Shown in pieces: positions 20,761 through 31,757 of a stretch of 64,000 bases of DNA (position 1 is the stretch's first letter; each line of letters opens with the position of its first letter). The position numbers were made by a program, and so were the translations under genes. Origin of the DNA: Cordia subcordata (Eukaryota > Streptophyta > Magnoliopsida > Boraginales > Cordiaceae); contig JAPTOF010000015.1 of the NCBI GenBank assembly GCA_028554755.1, positions 1,736,001 through 1,800,000 of the forward strand. The letters are read 5' to 3'. Below the pieces are notes generated by a model. The model saw only the letters and a program-made list of their open reading frames with translations. It had not been told where the DNA came from and did not search any database.

Positions 20761-22722
20761 GGGTCACTCATTTTGGCCGGAAGGCCCGAAGTACAAATAC
20801 TACTCACCTTCTTTGTAAGCCTCACCTTCTTAGGAATGTACGATGACCAACGCTTCCTTGTATAAAGATCCTTAAAGAATTTATAATAGGAGGGGATGGA
20901 AAGGATCGCATCTATCAAAGGAAGATTGACTTTAAGGTCCTTAAGATGCTCTAAAACCTTGAAGAACCTCGAATCCTCACTAAGTGTAGGCCTCTCTAAG
21001 GCGGATGGAAGGGGAACTCTAGGCTCAACACCTCTAGATACATGGGAATCATCAATAGGCTCTTTTCCCTCCCGATGTGGGCAGGAAGTACTGCTCTCTC
21101 CATGGTCTCCAATAGGCTCATCTCTCTCACCCTCTCTAGAATTTCCCTCAACAGGGCTACAATATGGTGCTCTAGACTTGGAAGGAACACTAGGTGCAGG
21201 CACTACAAAGTCAACTCCTACCCTATTATCCACTACCCGACCGCTTCTAAGAGTATTGAGGGCCTTAGCCTGGGCCTGAGGGGGATAAGTGGTATCTATG
21301 GAGGAACAAGACTGGACTCTAGGGTTCACCTCTGGCTGAGAAGCTGTCATAACTATGCCTCAAACCCAGCCATTTGCTGCCTATTTTTTTCCAATTCCTA
21401 TTGTTGGTTCTGAATGAACTGCATTATCTTCATTATGTCATTATTAGGAGGTTGGCTGCTAGAAGGAGCAGGTAAAGCTTGAGGTTGAGGAGCACTAGTG
21501 AGACAGGGCTGATTAACATGATAGAAACCTGGGGGATATTAAAGACGGGGTCGCTGCTGAGGTAGAGCCTGAGGATGTGAACTAGACTTATGTTGACCTT
21601 ATCTCCAAGAAAATTTTGGGTTGTCCCTCTAACCCAGATTATATGTGTTCGAGTATGGGTTGTACTCACGAGAATAACCTTATGTGGCACACACTTGCTT
21701 TTTCATGAATTCAGGAAATTGAGATGCTAAAGGGCAAGCTAAAGTTTCACGAGATGACTTGGAACACAATGCACAAATCTCAACAACTAAAGGGGCGGAG
21801 GAAGAACCTATGGAACTAGTCTTATGACCTTGGGATGAAATGGACAAAGAAATGAATTGATCTAGCTTATTTGTTAAAGCCTCAACCTTAGTGGGTAAAT
21901 CTAAAGAAACTCTAACCTCACTAACACTTCTCTTGTTGCCTCCCCGACTAGACCTTTCCATCGCAAAATTTTTAAAAGAATTTTCAGCCATCAATTTAAT
22001 TTTCTCCCATGCCTCGGTTGGTCTCAAAAGATAGAAGCCACCACTAGAGGCAGCATTGACCATCATCCTATTTTGTTTATTTAAGCCTCAAAAGAAGTAT
22101 TGCATTAGGTCATGATTGCCGTACCCATGGTGTGGACATTGTCTAAGAAGATCCTTGAACCTCTCCCAAGCCTCATGAAAAGATTCTAGGTCATGTTGGG
22201 AGAAAGTCATAATGGCGGTCCTAAGGTCGGCCGTTTTGGCCATGGGATAAAATTTTTGAAAGAACTTAGATTGAAGCTCAGCCCATGTAGTAATGCAACC
22301 ATTAGGTAAGAATGCAATCAAGTCCTAGCCTTGTCCTTAAGAGAGAAAGGAAACAATCTTAGACGTATGACCTCTTGGGAGACATCGGGGACATGGAGAG
22401 TGGAACTCATCTCAACAAAATCAGTAATATGATCTAGAGGACTCTCATTACTTCTCCCGTAGTAGGAAGAAAGCATAGCCAATATATTAGGCTTAATCTC
22501 GAAGTTCGTCTCCCCCAAACCCGGAATTTGAATAGCCAAATTGGGCTCAAAGGCTTCGGGGAGAAAGAATTGCCTAAGAGTGGGTTCCTCATCTATGGGT
22601 GGATCCAGTCTACGGGGCTCTCATTTAAAATGATCTTGGGTTTGATGCCCATGGTGATCATGAGGTGGGATAGGATTCATCGGGGGATTAAGAGGATTAG
22701 GAAGATGATTAGGATTCGCCAT
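20761..22722 (-). pseudogene. Element B gag remnant
   Basis: Probable start ATG at 22722 (MANPNHLPNPLNPPMNPIPP), about 380 bp from the LTR. A TGA falls about 33 codons in. Then frames 22539-22318, 22321-22088 and 22066-21680 cover the capsid (EIKPNILAMLSSYYGRSNES, WAELQSKFFQKFYPMAKTAD, FHEAWERFKDLLRQCPHHG). The nucleocapsid knuckle at about 21780-21730 reads CALCSKSSRETLAC: the zinc-ligand His is Arg here, while A, C and D keep His. A Pro/Ser-rich and Glu/Arg-rich tail (21350-20800) joins the protease. Broken, but the start region is the only one visible among the Athila-like copies. Confidence 0.88.
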
Positions 22723-23100
22723 CTACTCAAGAAGATCTCCTAAATTCCTAAAATGTTTGGCAATTCTATCAGGTTCGGGATTAAGAGGAACTAGGGGATT
22801 TCTAAGAGATCTCCTACCAAGCATGCACAAACTATCCTAACTCCAACCACTTCAACCCCCAAAAACTTCAATATTCCTAAAACTACAGCAAATAAACCAC
22901 AATCCTAAAAAGTCTACTAAAAATAAAGACAAAAGCTAAAATAGATAAGCAAGGATCAAAGCAAGATAATATAAACAATAAATAAGATAAACAAAAACTA
23001 AACAAACTATGAAAGAAAAGCAAGTAAGAAAAGCAACTACCAAAACACACAAACAAAGAATTCAAATCACCGTGCCTTCCTGGCAATGGCGCTAAGAACT
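22723..23100 (-). other. Element B leader with tRNA-Asp-type primer site
   Basis: Primer site at 23077-23094 (minus TAGCGCCATTGCCAGGAA), similar to the TGGCGCCGTTGCCGGGGA site of Athila/Tat elements with four changes. The rest is A/C-rich on the plus strand and has no frame besides noise. Confidence 0.75.
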
Positions 23101-24788
23101 TGGTGTATTTCTTTGAGTGTAAGCTCTAAAGACCCGCAAGTGCACAGTTCGATGTAGTGTAGTGTGTGTGAGAACAGGTGTCGAACCACAGGGAGGCTAT
23201 GTTATGAGATGGATTCTACGTGTGTGTTCTAGAATGTGCCTAAAAATAAGAAATCTAAACTATCTATTTTTGGAATTTTGGATTTTTGAACGGTCGGGAG
23301 CTCTAACTAAAATGAATTAAACTAAACTATGGAATTGGGAAAAATAAGGGACAAGCTAATCTAGAGGAACTAACAAATGGAAAGGTGTTAGGGTAACTTC
23401 AACTTATGAATGGGTGATTCTATACTATAATGCTATGGGATTAAAGAATGATGGCTTACTTTCATAATTACTCTTAACCAGGTTGCTAAATTAATGTCTT
23501 AATTTTCCCCTAGGACTCGGTGCTGGCCCGTCCCTAGGCAACGCCTCCTAGAGCTACGGCATGGTCCTTATGACCTAGAGCCTTAAGAGTGACCAAAAAG
23601 CTTCCTAGGTGACTTAGAATAAGCCTACCCTAGTACCAACATCATTGGCTGGATTTAATGCCAAGATCGAACGTTACTAAGGTCAACTAAACCTATCCTG
23701 AAACCTATTGGCTAGATTTAAAGCCAAATGAGACTTGGCCTAGGCTAGCCCTAAATTGCTTACCGTCATTCTAAGGTCACTACAGCGAGATTAGACTTGA
23801 TAGCACATTCCTACATGTTTTTGGCCAAGGTGTTCATGAATAAATGAATCTATTCAACTACCAAACATAGTCATGCTTGGATTACATCATTAAAAGCAAT
23901 TAACAACCAACATGTATTCGTTATTGAAGTCATATTCACTACTAGGTATGCAAATATACACATAGACATGAATATAAGCATTACCCACTTCATAGCGTCC
24001 ACATGTAAACACATAGACATGATTATAGCATGGATTAGATGTGTTTAGTAATAAATAGACTTCAATTTATACACATGTTACTCATGTAGGCATTTAATCA
24101 AACATTTAGACATGAATGAGAAAATAACCATTTAAACAAAAAAATCAAGCATGTATATAACCAGTCATTTAATCCCATATTGTAAGAGTATATAGCTAAC
24201 CCATGACATAAGTTAAATCACTCTAAACAAGTCTACTCAATCATAATAAGAGATAGAATGAAAGAGATTTTATGAGGCTTCCCTTTCATCCTAGCTAATC
24301 TTGTACAAAGCTCTTGAGTAACTTGAATCCAAATGTTGAAACCCTCTAAATTCTCTTCCTCCAAAGTGATGAAATGTGTGAGAGAGTGTGTGTATTGTGG
24401 GTGAAGATTAGGGTTAAGTGTGTGTGTGTAATAGGTGTGTAAAGATCCTCCCTAAAAGTGTCAAAAAGATCCCCCCCTTAAAGTCTGAAAATCAAGCTTT
24501 TATATCAGCTCTTTACGCTCTGCTGGTCGACCGGCTCTCTTAGCTCGTTAGGTCGACCGGCTTCTTCTCTTAGCTCGATCATCTTTTTGGTGATGCTCTC
24601 TAGACTGGCTGGTTGATCTGCAACTTTGGAGGGGTGGTCGTCTGGCTATTTTTGGCACCTCTCTGGAGTGCCCAGTCGACCGGCTCCTTTTTCTTGGTCG
24701 TCTGGCTGACTTTTTTCCTCCATTCTTTGTCTTTTCGGCCTCTGATCTTCTCCTTTTGACTTGTACATCTCCTATGTTTATCACCTAT
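23101..24788 (-). repeat. Element B 5' LTR, larger part
   Basis: Plus-strand start TGGTGTATTTC directly follows the primer-site region. It is homologous to 13996-15872 until CCTAT (24784-24788), where the solo LTR intervenes. Confidence 0.92.
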
Positions 24789-25729
24789 TGGTGTCTTCTT
24801 ACGAGTGCAAGTTTTAAAAGACCCGCAAGCGTACGGATCGTGCAATACAGTGTTTACGAGTGCGGGTGTCGAACCATAGGGAGGCGTGAATATCGTGAAT
24901 GTATCCTATGCTTGGTGTCCTAAAAGAGCTAAAAAGAAAGATCTAAACTAAGTGTACTTTTTCTTGTGAAGGTTTGGATTGTCGGGAGCTGTAAGTTAAT
25001 GAAAAAAAACTAAACTATGAATAAAAACAAAAGGGACGCAGGTTGATTAAGAAGAAACTAACAATTGGAAAGGGATTAGGGTGACTTGGACTTATGAATG
25101 GGTAACTCCATACTCAAATGCTATGGGATTAAGGGATGATGGCTAACTATCAAAAGTGCTCTTAACTAGGTTGTTAGTTAGTGTCCTGATTTCCCCCTAG
25201 GACTCGGTGCGGGTCCGTCCCTAGGCGACGTCTCCTAGAGCTACGGCGTGGTCCTTATGACCTAGGGCCTCAAGAGGGACTAACTAACTTCCTAGGTGGC
25301 TTAGAATAAACCTACCCTAGTACCTAAACCGTTGGTTGGGTTTAAAGCCAAGACCTAGTGTTGCTAAGGTCGACTAAATCTATCCTGAAACCTATTGGCT
25401 GGATTTAAAGCCAAAGGAAACTCGACCTAGATTAGCCCTAAATTATATCTGTCATTCTAAGATCACTACAGCAGGATTTGACTAACATTCATACACATGT
25501 GATATTGAAATTATGCTTGTTAATAGGCATGCAAATACGCATATAGACATGAATAAAAGCACTACCCACTTCATAACATCCATGTATAAACACATAGACA
25601 TGAGTACAGCATGGATTAGATGTGTTTAGTAACAAACAAACTTCAATTAATATATATGTACTCATCTAGGTATTTTATCAAACACATAGACATGAATGAA
25701 AGAACACCCAATTAAACAAAACAAATCAA

Positions 25730-25767
<38 letters not shown>

Positions 25768-26662
25768 GCCATCATATCCCATATCATAAGAGTATAAAAT
25801 TAACCCATTACATAAGCTTTATCACCCTATACAAGCCTACTCAAACATAATAGAAAATATAATGAAAGAGATATAACGAAACTCCCCTTTCATCCTAGCG
25901 ATTTTAGAACACAGCTTGTAAACAATCTCGATTCCAAAGCGTTTGAATCCTCCAACGAAACTTGGTTCTTCGTGAAAAGTATGTGAAAAGGGTGTGTGAG
26001 GCGGCTAGGGAATAGGGTTAAGTGTGTGTGAGAATAGGTGTGAAGTGTGTGTAAAAACTCTCCTTTTCTGCTCCGCATCGGACTTTATTTATAGATTCGC
26101 GCATAGCCGGTCGACCGGCCTCTGGAGTACTCGACCGGCTTTCTTCAAGGGCTCTCTGGAGTGGCTGGTCGACCTAGCCGGTCGACCGGCTCTTGGCTAG
26201 GTCGACCGGCTCTTGAAGGGGGGTCGTCCGGCTTTTCGACGAAGCTCTCTGGAGTGGCCGGTCGACCGGCTCTTGAAGGGGGGTCGTCCGGCTTTTCGAC
26301 GAAGCTCTCTGGAGTGGCCGGTCGACCTAGTCGGTCGACCGGCTATTCTTCCTTAGCGTCCGGCTGACTTCCTTCATCCAATTTTTCGTCATTTCGGCCT
26401 TTAGTCTTCTCCCTTAGACCCGTGCATGTCCTATCTTCATCACCTTTCATTGTTCAATCTTTATCTTAACCCAAAGTCACCTGAATCATTGAAAATAAGC
26501 TATTAATGTAGCATTTTATCTCTTAAACTCAATATGCACATTTATTCACACTTAAGCCTATTCCTATCAAAAGTACTACACTAATGCATCATTATAAGCA
26601 TTCAACACCTCTAAAGTATAAGTAAATGGCGATGCAAACACACACCAAATCACAACTCATCA
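24789..26662 (-). mobile_element. Solo LTR of an Athila-like relative nested in element B's 5' LTR
   Basis: 1874 bp from TGGTGTCTTC to CTCATCA with exact 5-bp TSD CCTAT (24784-24788 and 26663-26667). Related to, but clearly diverged from, A and B LTRs. Contains a (TA)n run (25735-25763) and an expanded GGTCGACC palindrome block (26105-26345). No primer site or polypurine tract adjoins it, so it is a solo LTR, expected from LTR-LTR recombination. Confidence 0.93.
26201..26320. repeat. Perfect 60-bp tandem duplication in the solo LTR U3
   Basis: 26201-26260 and 26261-26320 are identical. Each unit starts GTCGACCGGCTCTTGAAGGG and ends GAGTGGCCG. The palindrome GCCGGTCGACCGGC is therefore repeated just upstream of the LTR promoter. 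Confidence 0.95.
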
Positions 26663-26667
26663 CCTAT

Positions 26668-26883
26668 CATTTTCCAATCTCGATCTTAACCCAAAGTTCA
26701 CCTAAATCATTGAAAACAAGCAATTAGTGTAGCAATTTGTCTCTTAAACTCAATATGTACATTTGTTTACACTTATGCCTATTCTTATTAAAAATACTAC
26801 ACCAAAGCATCTTTTTGGGCACTTAATACTTCTTAAACATAGGTAAATTACAATGCAAACACACACAAAAACACAACACATCG
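26668..26883 (-). repeat. Element B 5' LTR, remaining part
   Basis: Resumes as CATTTTCCAATCTCG and ends ACACATCG, where the 3' LTR has ACACATCA (terminal A to G). The element TSD TTTAT follows immediately. Confidence 0.92.
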
Positions 26884-26888
26884 TTTAT

Positions 26889-27502
26889 CTTAATACCTTT
26901 AGTTTTGATCTTAACACCCTTAGTTTTGATCTTAACACCCTTTGGACGTAAATCCTCTTTGTATTACAAAACTAGCCATTTGTGTCAAAATAGAGTTTAG
27001 ACCTTAGGCCCAAATTGGCCTCTTTGATTGGTTTGGACCTCCCTTAGTTCTCCCAAGCCCGTGAACGCCACTCTCCATGGATCTTGATCACCTTCTTCTC
27101 CATCAATTCTTGTGATGCTCTCCAATGGAAAGGGATATTACATGAAATTATGCTAGGAAACCTATACAAGCTTCTAATACTAAAAGAAACATAAAATTGG
27201 CCCAAAATACATGCCATAAAATTTCTATGTTTCTTTTAAATTGAAGCTACAAAATTTTCCAACAAACTAATTACATGTAAAAAACATCCTATGATCACGA
27301 AATGATAACCATACATCAAGTCTAACCAACATACATACGAACCATCATAAGAGAACATTAAATCCCTGCATGGTTAGCAATATTCCAGCAAGAAACACAA
27401 TGAAAAACACGCCTATTTTTGCCACTGACGAGACAATTACTAGCATTTTTTTCAATTCTAGTGTTCTAGATCAATTATCCTAAGCATGTACGGTGGTAAC
27501 CT
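26889..27502 (-). other. copia 5' leader, primer-proximal part
   Basis: Lies between element B's right TSD (26884-26888) and the copia primer site. No coding frame. Includes a short duplication of CTTAACACCCTTAGTTTTGAT around 26890-26945. Confidence 0.65.
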
Positions 27503-27514
27503 GCTCTGATACCA
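27503..27514 (-). promoter_or_regulatory. copia primer binding site (initiator tRNA-Met)
   Basis: Minus strand TGGTATCAGAGC, two bases from the 5' LTR end. This is the canonical plant copia primer site complementary to the initiator tRNA-Met 3' end. Confidence 0.9.
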
Positions 27515-27516
27515 CT

Positions 27517-29725
27517 TAAAGGATCTAATAGAGCATGCAAGACTAACACTAGGCCATTTTTTATAATTTTAACCCTAGATGCAGTGAAAAAATAAATACT
27601 TGCATACAATAATACCACGCATGCATAGAATAAATAGGAACACAAAGTAAAATTGTTAGAACAAATTTACCTCCTAGAGCAGAAAATGACCAGAAAATTT
27701 GGCTGACTATTGGACTACCTTCTGGACCTCTGATAGACAATCTAACTATTGGATTTGTAGCCCTAGAAGTGTAGAATGTCCTCCTAAAATCTTAACATGA
27801 TCCGATAAGTGATGGACATCCGATCAAGCCCAGATCTGAGATTGCACAGGGTGTGAAGAGAAAAGACAGTTTCTGTTCTTTTGTGTTTTTCTCTCCAAAA
27901 ACCTCTATAAGAACGACCCAAAAAGCTTTTGATCTTCCCTTCTATGACCGAGGAGATGTTAACTATAAGCAAGAACCAAATTCTTGGTTTTAGAATTGTA
28001 GAAGTCTAATTTTGTTTTTGGTCGATCAAGAGAAGAAGAAGATAAGGAGAAGAGATTTTTTTTTCTTTTCTAAACTTCTCCAAGAATGTACGTGTCTTCA
28101 ATATTTTTGACGTACAAAAGCTTCTGCATTTTATCAGACTTAGTTTACCCCCTTTAAGAGTTCTTTTAGCAATAGAACTCCTAGGTAGATGAAAATTTTA
28201 TCTTGAGAAGTTTAAATTCAAAGATCTTTAGGTGATAAGAGTTTCAAATTAAAACCAACTCTTGACCTAATCTTCTAGAATTTAAATCCTAACAAATCTT
28301 CTAGAACTTGTGAGGCCTACCGTCTCTTTCTTCTTTCCAAATTTGGACGCCTCCTTGCAAGACGACTCGACAAAAAAAATTAATATTCCAAGATAGGAAA
28401 CTTGAAGTTCAAGATATTTGAATTATCTTATAAAATATAGCAACTCCATCCTAATTTGGAAACCTTGCTCAAAAGTCATGTCTCGCAGACCATGAAGCTT
28501 TAGGAAAGAGATTAAGACACATTCTAATTATCGACATTAAATCTTGGACTAATAAGAATTAAGAACAAATCTTATTTCTTATTTCCAAGAATCTTAATGC
28601 AGTTAGAACTCTTACGAAAACACGTATTTAGCAATTGACCAATCCAAGCAAAGACTTCTCATGCTTAAAACAATGTCAGACTAGTACAGGGACCAAAAGA
28701 CATAACTACCATTGCTTCCAAAAATGACCAAAATGCCCTTGCCTTCCCTTAGGCGAGATAATGACCATTTTGACCCTAGTCTATTTCACCACAAGACTAA
28801 AGCCACACTCCAGGGTAATTACTGGATGTCAGAAGCTTGTCACAAGAATGACAGACATTTGTCTTTGACCTACTAAACAAAATGACCAAAAATGCCCTTC
28901 TATGTATGCCAATGGTCAAGGTCGGTCATTTGACTGTACCATCACCTCCTTAACTACCTCTAAACCTTGGAATAACCTGTCCAAGATATCAATCATCTTT
29001 TGGTCACATTACTCTTGATCTCGGGAGCAACCCACAAGTTAAATGACCAATATACCCTTGAAGGATTATACCACTTGATTTAGATTTAGGTGATGATACG
29101 GACAAGACCAAGGGAGCACATAGAACCTACTATTGCATATGCATGTTCCAACTAGCCAGAACTCAACACCCAACATACAGAGCTGTTGACCCTAGCCAAG
29201 CAAGGTCTCACTCATAGTGGATCAAAGTGCTAAACCCTGGATCTGTTAGTTCATCCACATACGCTCAAGATTAAGAGCATTGGCCACTTAGCAGCCTCAG
29301 CATTGTGTTTTCTAACTCTGATAGTACGGTTACAAGAAAAATAACTCATAGTGGTTCGGTTCAATGTGTGACACACGCACTAAAGAGACAAGTTCGGAAA
29401 GGCCTCTATTGACCTAGGTAGGTCACCCTCACAAGGAGATTTGCTCGCTATAACCTTATCCTGGTAGAATGCCCAGTACCACCATACAGTTATGGACTTA
29501 TTTATGACATGACTAAGACTAGACTTGGACCCGCTGCATATCCAGCCTCGCCGCACTCCCAAGTCTTTAGTTAATGTCATTAGGCTTTCATGTATCGCAT
29601 CAATGCACAGTAGAGAGAATATAGTGTACAAAACTCAATAATATTAACAAAAAACTTGGGCATATTATGTCTAGTATCTAGTAAACATCTTGCACTTACG
29701 GTCTTTAAGGCATACAAACCTAACA
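27517..29725 (-). repeat. copia 5' LTR
   Basis: 2209 bp, homologous throughout to 7365-9577. The 3' terminal CA (minus) is mutated to TA (plus-strand TAAAGGATCT where the 3' LTR has TGAAGAATCT). TSD CAACC follows at 29726-29730. Confidence 0.9.
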
Positions 29726-29730
29726 CAACC

Positions 29731-31282
29731 TAGAAGAAAAGTTGTCGGTAGATCAGCCGCTCTAGAAAGCAACCAAAAATTGCTAGTCGAGTTCCCCCTT
29801 CAAGGTCAACTAGTCACTCCAGAGAGCTACCAGAAAAAGCCGGTCGACTACCCCTCTCGAGCCGGTCGACTGGCAGTGTGCTGAAATCTATATATAGGGC
29901 TCGATTTTACAGAGAAGAGGAGAGACTTTTAGACCCATCACACATACTTTACACCTATATATCTTACACTTAACCCTAATTCTTACCCACCACACACACA
30001 CTTTCTCTCACATATCTCTCACCTTGAATCAAGCTCAATTTGGAGGGTTTCAAACATTTGGATTAAAGTTTGCCCAAGGGATTTGTACAAGATTAGCTAG
30101 GATGAAATGGAAGCTTCATAATCTCTCTTTTATTCTATTTTCTATTATGATTGAGTAGACTTGTGTAGGGAGATTTAGCTTATGTAATGGGTTAACAATA
30201 TACTCTTATGATATGTAATTTGATAGCATAATATATACATGTTTTGATTTTTTTGTTCAAATGATTATTTTCTCATTCATGCCTAAGTGTTTGATAAAAT
30301 GCCCAAATAAGTAGCATGTGTATAAATTAAAGTCTATTTGTTACTAAACACATCTAATCCATACTATAATCATGTCTATGTGTTTATATGTAGATGCTAT
30401 GAAGTGGGTAATGCTTATATTCATGTCTATATGTATGTTTGCATACCTAGTAATGAATATGACTTTAATAACGCATACATGTTGGCTCTTAATCAATTCT
30501 AATGGTGTAATCCAAGCATGACGATATTTGGCAGTCAAATAGATCCCGTTATTCACGAACACCTTGGTCCAGAACATGTATGAATGTGCTAGCAAGTTGA
30601 ATTCTGTTGTAGTGACTTTAGAATGGTGGCATGTAATTTAAGGCTAACCTAGGTCGAGTCTCCTTTGGCTTTAAATCCAGTCGATAGGTTTCTGGGTAGC
30701 TTTAGTCGACCCTAACGACACTAGGTCTTGGCTTTAAATCCAGCCAACACTTTAGGTACCAGGTAAGTTCATTCTAAGTCACCTAAGGAGCTAGTTAGTC
30801 ACTCTTAATGCCCTAGGTCATAAGGACCACACCGTAGCTCTAGGAGGCGATGCCTAGGGACGGACTTGCATCGAGTCCTAAGGGAAATTAGGACACTAAT
30901 TAGTAACCTAGCTAAGAGCAATCACCATAGTAAGCCATCATCCTTTGATCCCATAGCATCTAAGTATAGAATCACCAATTCATAAGTCGAAGTCACCCTA
31001 ATACCTTTGCATTTGTTAGTTCCATCTAGATTAGCTTGTCTCCCTGCTTTCCATTCTCATAATATAGTTTTATTTTCTTACTGTCGAGCTCCCATTAATC
31101 CAAAATCCCAAAAAAATATGCTTAGTATAGGCTTTCTTTTCTGCACCTTTAGGACACACGAGCATAGAGTCTACTTTACCAATTAGCCTTCCTGTGGTTC
31201 AACACCTGTTCTTGCACAAACTCTACTACACCAATCCATATGCTTACGGGTCTTTAGAGTTTACACTCGAGAGACGACATCA
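29731..31282 (+). repeat. Element A 3' LTR, second part
   Basis: Continues the LTR with a U3 segment holding GCCGGTCGAC motifs (29840-29875), a TATA box TATATATAG (29889-29897), the transcribed region and the conserved 3' end GGGTCTTTAGAG, ending CATCA at 31282. The end is fixed by homology with B's LTR (ACCA terminus after GGGTCTTTAGAGC). Confidence 0.85.
29889..29897 (+). promoter_or_regulatory. TATA box of element A LTR promoter
   Basis: TATATATAG just downstream of the U3 palindrome cluster. B's LTR has TATATAAAA at the equivalent place (minus strand, about 15405-15413). Transcription would start about 30 bp downstream. Confidence 0.6.
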
Positions 31283-31757
31283 AATGGGAAAAGAATCTAA
31301 GTCATGGTCACGGCTCACAAAAATAATACTATGACTCCCTATAATCATGATAGCTAGATGGTGATGTCTGAATGCATGGATGACTATAAGGGCCATGACT
31401 TGCAATAGCTCAATATTGGGGATTTCCATATGTGAAATGGCAACAAATGGTATGATGCACACAACTACCACATAAGAGACGAGCATTGGCAACATATACG
31501 GGGGGTGGGGAAAAGAATACAAGTGACCACCAAGAAGCATTAGATCTATCCATACTCAAACAACGCAAGTAAACCTTTTCTCAATTTTTTTTTTATTTTT
31601 CAAAATTTTTTATTTTTTTGAAATTTTTTAATTTTTTTGTGGTTTTCACATAAAGGAAAGCAAGTAAAGATAAGGCACATGCAAGTAACCAATCACAAAC
31701 ACAAAAACACACTCGCATAGAACCAAAACTGTTCTCCTCGGTGACGATGCCAAAACT
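31283..31757 (-). mobile_element. Element F leader/internal fragment with Asp-type primer site
   Basis: Minus strand: TGGCATCGTCACCGAGGA (31735-31752) five bases from an LTR end, a variant of the tRNA-Asp primer site. A leader with poly-A/T tracts (31590-31645) follows. The last 260 bp read, in one minus frame, a Cys/His-containing segment (CGSCVHHTICC) I cannot assign. The left border coincides with the end of A's LTR, so A probably inserted into F. Confidence 0.55.

Larger units (their letters stand above)
13996..26883 (-). mobile_element. Athila-like Ty3/gypsy element B, complete structure
   Basis: 3' LTR 13996-15872, interior 15873-23100 (7228 bp), 5' LTR 23101-24788 plus 26668-26883. 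It is flanked by an exact 5-bp duplication TTTAT (13991-13995 and 26884-26888). The Asp-type primer site lies at 23077-23094 and the polypurine tract at 15873-15890. Gag, protease, RT, RNase H and integrase are in order on the minus strand, each damaged. Without the nested solo LTR the element is about 11.0 kb. It sits in the copia leader. It is the best preserved relative of A, C, D and E and serves as the reference for reading them. Confidence 0.93.
7365..29725 (-). mobile_element. Ty1/copia retrotransposon with 2.2-kb LTRs, interrupted by element B
   Basis: LTRs at 7365-9577 (3') and 27517-29725 (5'), both with TGTTRGG-type starts on the minus strand. The initiator-tRNA-Met primer site TGGTATCAGAGC abuts the 5' LTR and the polypurine tract AAGTGGGAGTC abuts the 3' LTR. 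The 5-bp TSD is CGACC (7360-7364) and CAACC (29726-29730), one mismatch. The interior is 9578-13990 plus 26889-27516, because element B occupies 13996-26883. Gag and RT are recognisable on the minus strand but broken. Long LTRs, a long leader and the gag sequence suggest an Angela/Tork-type lineage, an inference from memory. Confidence 0.9.
1..31282 (+). mobile_element. Athila-like Ty3/gypsy element A (5' end outside window)
   Basis: Domain order gag, protease, RT, RNase H, integrase, then a long non-coding stretch, polypurine tract and 3' LTR. The LTR begins at 7056, breaks at 7364 and resumes at 29731 after a copia insertion. Continuity is shown by element B's LTR, which reads straight through the same point (GTCAGCTGGACGACC followed by AAGAAAAAG). 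Joined 3' LTR length is about 1861 bp against 1877 bp for B's 3' LTR. Every coding domain carries stops or frameshifts. The 5' LTR and primer site lie left of the window, so A's TSD cannot be tested. Lineage is inferred from domain content and from the Asp-type primer site of its relative B. Confidence 0.85.

Noticed and set aside
24548..24845. Arg/Lys-rich minus-strand frames
   Set aside because: Located in the LTR U3 region; no conservation with the sister LTR frame.
26161..26367. 68-codon frame with a repeated GRPALEGGSSGFSTKLSGVA-type unit
   Set aside because: Arises from the 60-bp duplication and GGTCGACC palindromes in the solo LTR; not conserved in other LTRs.
31280..31540. 86-codon minus-strand frame next to element A's LTR
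   Set aside because: Hydrophobic and His-rich with no recognised domain; an alternative frame has Cys/His residues, but neither is supported by a homologue in the window.
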